NCBI GenBank assembly: GCA_965198675.1
Contig: OZ240666.1
Coordinates: 1,054,001 to 1,118,000, forward strand
Source of the DNA: Prochloron sp965198675
GTDB lineage: Bacteria; Cyanobacteriota; Cyanobacteriia; Cyanobacteriales; Prochloraceae
Length of the DNA: 64,000 nucleotides
Direction of reading: 5' to 3'
Under the pieces are notes generated by a model. That model did not search any database and was not told the DNA's origin. It saw only the letters and a list, made by a program, of their open reading frames with translations. Positions 60,692-64,000 of this stretch are shown here, one piece after another (position 1 is the stretch's first letter; each line of letters begins with the position of its first letter). The position numbers and the translations under genes are program-made.

Positions 60692-61885
60692 ATGATCACC
60701 CTGACGTATGAGTACAAGCTAAAGCCGACTAAACAGCAAGCCAAACAAATCGACCACGATTTAGAGGTTTGCCGCAAGGTGTGGAACTTTGCATTGAGAG
60801 AGCGTAAAGACTGGATAGCTTCGCGCAAGTGTCCGGTCAATGCTTGTTTTTTGCGTAGCGAGTACATCATTCCAGCAGATGAACCATACCCCAGTTTCAA
60901 GCTGCAATGTCAGCGCCTTACAGAGGCTAAGAAGGTTAATCCCGAATTGGCTTCTGTGAATGCCCAAGCCTTGCAGCAAGTCCTTCGGCGTTTAGATCAG
61001 GCGTTTGAACGCCGCCGCAATCTGGGGGCTGGTTTCCCGCGATTCAAGAAATCTGGTCGGATGCGGTCATACGTTTTCCCTCAACTTGGCAAAAATCCTT
61101 TGGGACAAGGACGAGTTAAATTGCCTAGCCTTGGCTGGGTCACCATTCGCCAGTCTCGGCCCTATCCAGAGGGGTTTGTCGCCAAGCAAGCCAGGGTTGT
61201 CAAGCGAGCATCTGGTTATTACATCATGCTCTCGTTCCAGGCTGATTTAGCTGTTTCAGAACCGCCCTTAACTGGGCATGTTGTTGGGGTGGATGTCGGA
61301 CTGGAATATTTCCTTTCCACTTCGGATAGTCTTCAGGTTGAACGGCCTAAGTTTTTTGTGGATCTGCAACGCAAGCTGAAATTGCTGCAACGCAAGCTGA
61401 AGCGAAAACAAGTTGGAGCGAACAACTGGAAGAAGGCTCAAGCTAAAGTGTCGAGGTTGCATGAGCAAATTTCCAACACCCGCAAGGACTTTCACTTCAA
61501 GGCCGCTCACCAACTGTGTGATGCCGCTGACGTGATTGTGGTTGAAGACTTGAACCTGATTGGACTAAGTCGCGGGATGCTTGGCAAGCACATGTTGGAT
61601 GCTGCTCACGGACAGTTCCTTAACTCGGTGCTGCCTTGGGTTGGGTTCAAGCGTGGTAAGGCGGTAGTGAAAGAGGATGCCCGGGGCACCAGCCAGGAAT
61701 GTCCTAGCTGTGGAGAAGCAGTCACCAAAACTTTGTCTGAACGCTGGCACCAATGCGCTTGTGGAAGCTCCATGCCCCGTGATGTTGCAAGTGGACTGGT
61801 GCTGCGAAATAGATTCTTGAGCCGTCGGGCGGACGGTTCCGAAAATGCCTCTGGAGAGGTTCTGGCGGGGAGTGCTCTGCACTAA
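60692..61885 (+). CDS. tnpB: TnpB, RNA-guided nuclease of the IS200/IS605 family
   Basis: A 397-residue protein, complete and in one frame. N-terminal helix-turn-helix KLKPTKQQAKQIDHDLEVCR; RuvC-I Asp201 in GHVVGVDVGLEYFLSTSDS; RuvC-II Glu285 in VIVVEDLNLIGLSRG; zinc ribbon CPSC (337-340) and CACG (355-358); RuvC-III Asp364 in MPRDVASGLVLRNR. TnpB cuts DNA matching a guide in the omega RNA from the element right end, next to a short TAM equal to the insertion-site sequence. With tnpA broken, tnpB may persist as a homing-type nuclease. A TATAAT box lies 6 bases before the ATG, which would make the mRNA nearly leaderless. Confidence 0.93.
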   Translation: MITLTYEYKLKPTKQQAKQIDHDLEVCRKVWNFALRERKDWIASRKCPVNACFLRSEYIIPADEPYPSFKLQCQRLTEAKKVNPELASVNAQALQQVLRRLDQAFERRRNLGAGFPRFKKSGRMRSYVFPQLGKNPLGQGRVKLPSLGWVTIRQSRPYPEGFVAKQARVVKRASGYYIMLSFQADLAVSEPPLTGHVVGVDVGLEYFLSTSDSLQVERPKFFVDLQRKLKLLQRKLKRKQVGANNWKKAQAKVSRLHEQISNTRKDFHFKAAHQLCDAADVIVVEDLNLIGLSRGMLGKHMLDAAHGQFLNSVLPWVGFKRGKAVVKEDARGTSQECPSCGEAVTKTLSERWHQCACGSSMPRDVASGLVLRNRFLSRRADGSENASGEVLAGSALH

Positions 61886-61950
61886 GCGTCAAGACTCTGT
61901 GAACGGGGAATCTCCAACCAACGCTTCGCGTATGGTTGGATGAGCGTCAA
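61780..61950 (+). ncRNA. Putative omega RNA of TnpB
   Basis: In known IS200/IS605 elements the guide RNA covers the 3' end of tnpB and the right end, with the guide taken from the flank. Here the 3' end of tnpB, the GAATC motif, the AACCA/TGGTT stem and TCAA give that architecture. The guide would begin with AAACCCCAGTGGTCG after 61950. Boundaries are inferred, not measured. Confidence 0.45.
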
Positions 61951-62001
61951 AAACCCCAGTGGTCGTATCCAGAACTCAATTGATTTAGATTTAAGTACGC
62001 T

Positions 62002-62712
62002 ATGACAGAGAGCCATCAACAGCCAGAGACCAACAACTCCTCTTCAGAGAAAGAAAAAACCGAGTCACAATCAGAGGGTGTCAAAGCAGCCAATCAACCT
62101 GATGATGGGAAACAGCCAGAAGCATCGGTGGCTCCTGCCGACCATCCAGCCCTTGTCACACTGCAACAAGAAATTGCTTCAGCAAGAACCCAGTTAGAAC
62201 TGCAAAGCAAACAAGCAGATGCTTTAAAGGCTCAATATATAAGGTGCGTGGCGGATTTTGATAATTTCCGCAAACGGACCGAAAAAACTCAAGAAGAACT
62301 CCAGCATAGGGTAAAAGGGGAGACAATTACTGAATTACTATCAGTGATAGATAATTTCGAGCGAGCACGAGTACAGATTAAACCGACGACGGATGGGGAA
62401 AGTTCAATTCACAAGAGCTATCAAGGAGTTTACCGACAACTGGTAGATGCTCTCAAACGGATTGGAGTCTCGGCAATGCGTCCGGAAGGTGAACCATTCG
62501 ACCCCAATCTCCATGAAGCAGTGGTACGAGAACAGACTTCGGAATATTCTGAAGGTACGGTAATCGAGCAATTGCAGCGAGGCTATTTACTTGAGAAAAG
62601 AGTTCTCCGTCACGCTATGGTTAAAGTTGCTACGGCTCCTGAACCTGTGGTATCTTCAGAAGAAGAGAGCGAGATATCCACTGATGTAGACGAGTCGCCT
62701 CAAGAAAACTAA
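62002..62712 (+). CDS. grpE: Nucleotide exchange factor GrpE
   Basis: A 236-residue co-chaperone that releases ADP from DnaK. A long acidic, Ser/Gln-rich leader (1-50) and a coiled coil (about 54-95) precede the core: YIRCVADFDNFRKRTEKTQE, LLSVIDNFERARVQIKP, FDPNLHEAVVREQTSEYSEG and GYLLEKRVLRHAMVKVA. No CIRCE operator (TTAGCACTC...GAGTGCTAA) is seen upstream. It is followed by dnaK after 48 bp in the conserved order. Confidence 0.96.
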   Translation: MTESHQQPETNNSSSEKEKTESQSEGVKAANQPDDGKQPEASVAPADHPALVTLQQEIASARTQLELQSKQADALKAQYIRCVADFDNFRKRTEKTQEELQHRVKGETITELLSVIDNFERARVQIKPTTDGESSIHKSYQGVYRQLVDALKRIGVSAMRPEGEPFDPNLHEAVVREQTSEYSEGTVIEQLQRGYLLEKRVLRHAMVKVATAPEPVVSSEEESEISTDVDESPQEN

Positions 62713-62760
62713 TCAGTCTTTTCTGGGACTGATAAATAAGGAAACTGCCAAACGCTGGGT

Positions 62761-64000
62761 ATGGGAAAAGTTATTGGGATAGATCTGGGAACCACCAATA
62801 GTTGTGTCGCCGTCCTCGAAGGAGGGAAACCTATTGTTGTGCCCAACGGGGAGGGGAGACGAACAACTCCCAGTATGGTAGGATTTGGCCAAGAGAATGA
62901 GCGTCTCGTAGGTGAATTAGCCAAACGACAGTCTGTTACAAATGCCGAAAATACTGTCTCTAGTATCAAGCGCTTTATCGGGCGTCGCTGGGATGATACA
63001 ACGGAAGAAAGATCTGGCGTACCTTATACTTGTGTCAAAGGTCGGGACAATACCGTTCTTGTTCAGATTCGAGGACGTAATTATACCGCCCAGGAAATCT
63101 CGGCTATGATTCTCCAAAAGCTGAAAGCAGATGGAGAAAACTTCCTCGGTGCACCAGTTACTCAGGCAGTAATTACTGTCCCAGCATACTTTACCGATGC
63201 CCAGCGACAAGCTACTAAAGATGCAGGCACCATCGCAGGTCTTGAAGTTTTACGGATTATTAACGAACCAACGGCAGCAGCTCTAGCCTATGGACTTGAC
63301 AAGCAAAATCGAGAACAATATATCTTGGTGTTTGACTTTGGCGGCGGAACTTTCGATGTCTCTATCCTCCAACTGGGGGACGGTGTCTTTGAAGTGAAAG
63401 CTACTTCTGGCAACAACCATTTGGGTAGGGATGACTTTGATAATGTCATCGTGGGTTGGATGCTGCAAAAGTTCAAAACTGATGAAGGCATCAACTTGGC
63501 AACTGATAAAATGGCACTTCAGCGCTTGCGAGAAGCAGGGGAAAAAGCGAAAATAGAACTGTCGAGTACTTTAAGCACTTTCATCAATTTACCTTTCATT
63601 ACTGCTGATGAGACCGGACCTAAACACTTGGAGATGGAACTTTCCCGGGCTAAATTCGAGGAATTGTCAACCAGGCTGTACCAAGCAACAATAAAGCCAG
63701 TAAAACAGGCTCTCCAAGATTGCGAACTTCAACCCGATGACATCGACCACATCATCCTGGTAGGAGGCTCCACTCGTATTCCCGCCGTAAACCAAACAAT
63801 TAAAAAGTTTTTCCGCAATAAAGAACCAGATCGCTCCCTGAACCCCGATGAAGCAGTGGCATTAGGTGCAGCAATCCAGGGGGGAGTTTTAGGAGGAGAA
63901 GTAGAAGATGTTCTCCTCTTGGATGTTACTCCTCTCTCATTAGGAATTGAAACCCTGGGGAAAGTCTTTACGAAAGTTATCGATCGCAATACCACCCTTC
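62761..64000 (+). CDS. dnaK: Molecular chaperone DnaK (Hsp70), N-terminal part
   Basis: The first 413 codons of dnaK; the gene runs off the window. MGKVIGIDLGTTNSCVAVLE is the ATP-binding phosphate-1 loop; AYFTDAQRQATKDAGTIAGL, INEPTAAALAYG, VFDFGGGTFDVSILQLGDG and LVGGSTRIPAVNQ are the other nucleotide-binding motifs; LGAAIQGGVL and VTPLSLGIETLG lead into the substrate domain. It folds and refolds proteins with DnaJ and GrpE. It differs from the short Hsp70-like protein at 42308 by having the normal DnaK linker and substrate-domain start. Confidence 0.97.
   Translation, partial: MGKVIGIDLGTTNSCVAVLEGGKPIVVPNGEGRRTTPSMVGFGQENERLVGELAKRQSVTNAENTVSSIKRFIGRRWDDTTEERSGVPYTCVKGRDNTVLVQIRGRNYTAQEISAMILQKLKADGENFLGAPVTQAVITVPAYFTDAQRQATKDAGTIAGLEVLRIINEPTAAALAYGLDKQNREQYILVFDFGGGTFDVSILQLGDGVFEVKATSGNNHLGRDDFDNVIVGWMLQKFKTDEGINLATDKMALQRLREAGEKAKIELSSTLSTFINLPFITADETGPKHLEMELSRAKFEELSTRLYQATIKPVKQALQDCELQPDDIDHIILVGGSTRIPAVNQTIKKFFRNKEPDRSLNPDEAVALGAAIQGGVLGGEVEDVLLLDVTPLSLGIETLGKVFTKVIDRNTTL

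Larger units (their letters stand above)
60170..61950. mobile_element. IS200/IS605-family insertion sequence with divergent tnpA and tnpB
   Basis: Divergent tnpA (minus) and tnpB (plus) as in IS608. The left end is near a hairpin ACCGCTTCGCGGT (about 60198-60210). The right end carries GGGGAATCTCC-AACCA...TGGTTGGATGAGCG and TCAA at 61947-61950, the expected cleavage site. The left boundary and its target tetranucleotide could not be fixed. It lies between the divergent pilB and grpE genes, where it may affect both promoters. Confidence 0.75.

Noticed and set aside
62002..62760. HrcA/CIRCE regulation of grpE-dnaK
   Set aside because: The inverted repeat TTAGCACTC-N9-GAGTGCTAA was not found in the 50-100 bp before grpE, and the IS element may have displaced the native promoter.
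1..64000. tRNA, rRNA, tmRNA or other standard RNA genes
   Set aside because: I looked for TPsiC-arm-like GGTTCGAATCC motifs and known RNA starts in the gaps and saw none convincing. A covariance-model search (tRNAscan-SE, Rfam) would settle this.

Overview
The window is chromosomal DNA of a cyanobacterium, probably a filamentous or mat-forming one. The support is indirect: HIP1-type GCGATCGC octamers are scattered throughout, short tandem repeats of the CTCTGCG / CTTTGCG kind sit between genes, several Uma2 (DUF820) and Rpn-type ORFs are present, and pyruvate kinase carries the C-terminal swivel extension common in cyanobacteria. A pilB-pilT-pilC operon lies divergent from grpE-dnaK. I recognise no rRNA or tRNA gene.

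Layout. (1) 1-37.3 kb is a very large surface-polysaccharide region, nearly all on the minus strand. It holds a Wzc-like co-polymerase/tyrosine kinase, Wzm and Wzt ABC exporter subunits, a Wzy-like polymerase, about ten glycosyltransferases, nucleotide-sugar epimerases, a carbamoyltransferase with an SGNH hydrolase, a hexapeptide acetyltransferase, an FkbM methyltransferase and a sulfotransferase. Housekeeping genes pyk, hisH and rsmD are embedded at 15.4-19.5 kb. (2) 37.4-47 kb is a mixed accessory stretch: a dienelactone hydrolase, an S1-domain protein, a broken Rpn gene, a CsaA-like protein, an Hsp70-like protein with a toxin-antitoxin pair between two copies of its 3' end, a second sulfotransferase and a nitroreductase. 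(3) 47-52.6 kb is a second sugar-nucleotide block (UDP-glucose/GDP-mannose dehydrogenase, GDP-mannose 3,5-epimerase and two near-identical glycosyltransferase-like genes) that reads as a decayed tandem duplication. (4) 52.8-64 kb holds a PP2C phosphatase, the type IV pilus motor operon, an IS200/IS605 element with intact tnpB and frameshifted tnpA, then grpE and the start of dnaK.

How it works together. Lipid-linked or chain-extended glycans built by the GT2/GT4 enzymes could be decorated (carbamoyl, acetyl, methyl, sulfo) and exported by Wzm/Wzt or polymerised by Wzy under Wzc control. Activated sugars would come from the epimerase and dehydrogenase genes. This is inferred from families; no product structure can be read from the sequence.

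The strongest theme beyond the genes is active genome erosion. Many genes carry one indel, an in-frame stop or several small deletions, and paralogous genes have recombined into small chimeric scars. Several non-autonomous elements can be placed to the base because the empty site can be rebuilt: an IS5-family element in a stop codon, a 345-bp terminal-inverted-repeat element inside an Rpn gene, and two IS608-like TTAC/TCAA mini-elements. I did not find a clearly new multi-gene system. The best candidates for a second look are the mini-elements, the duplication that brackets the toxin-antitoxin pair, and the carbamoyltransferase / SGNH / small membrane protein set.
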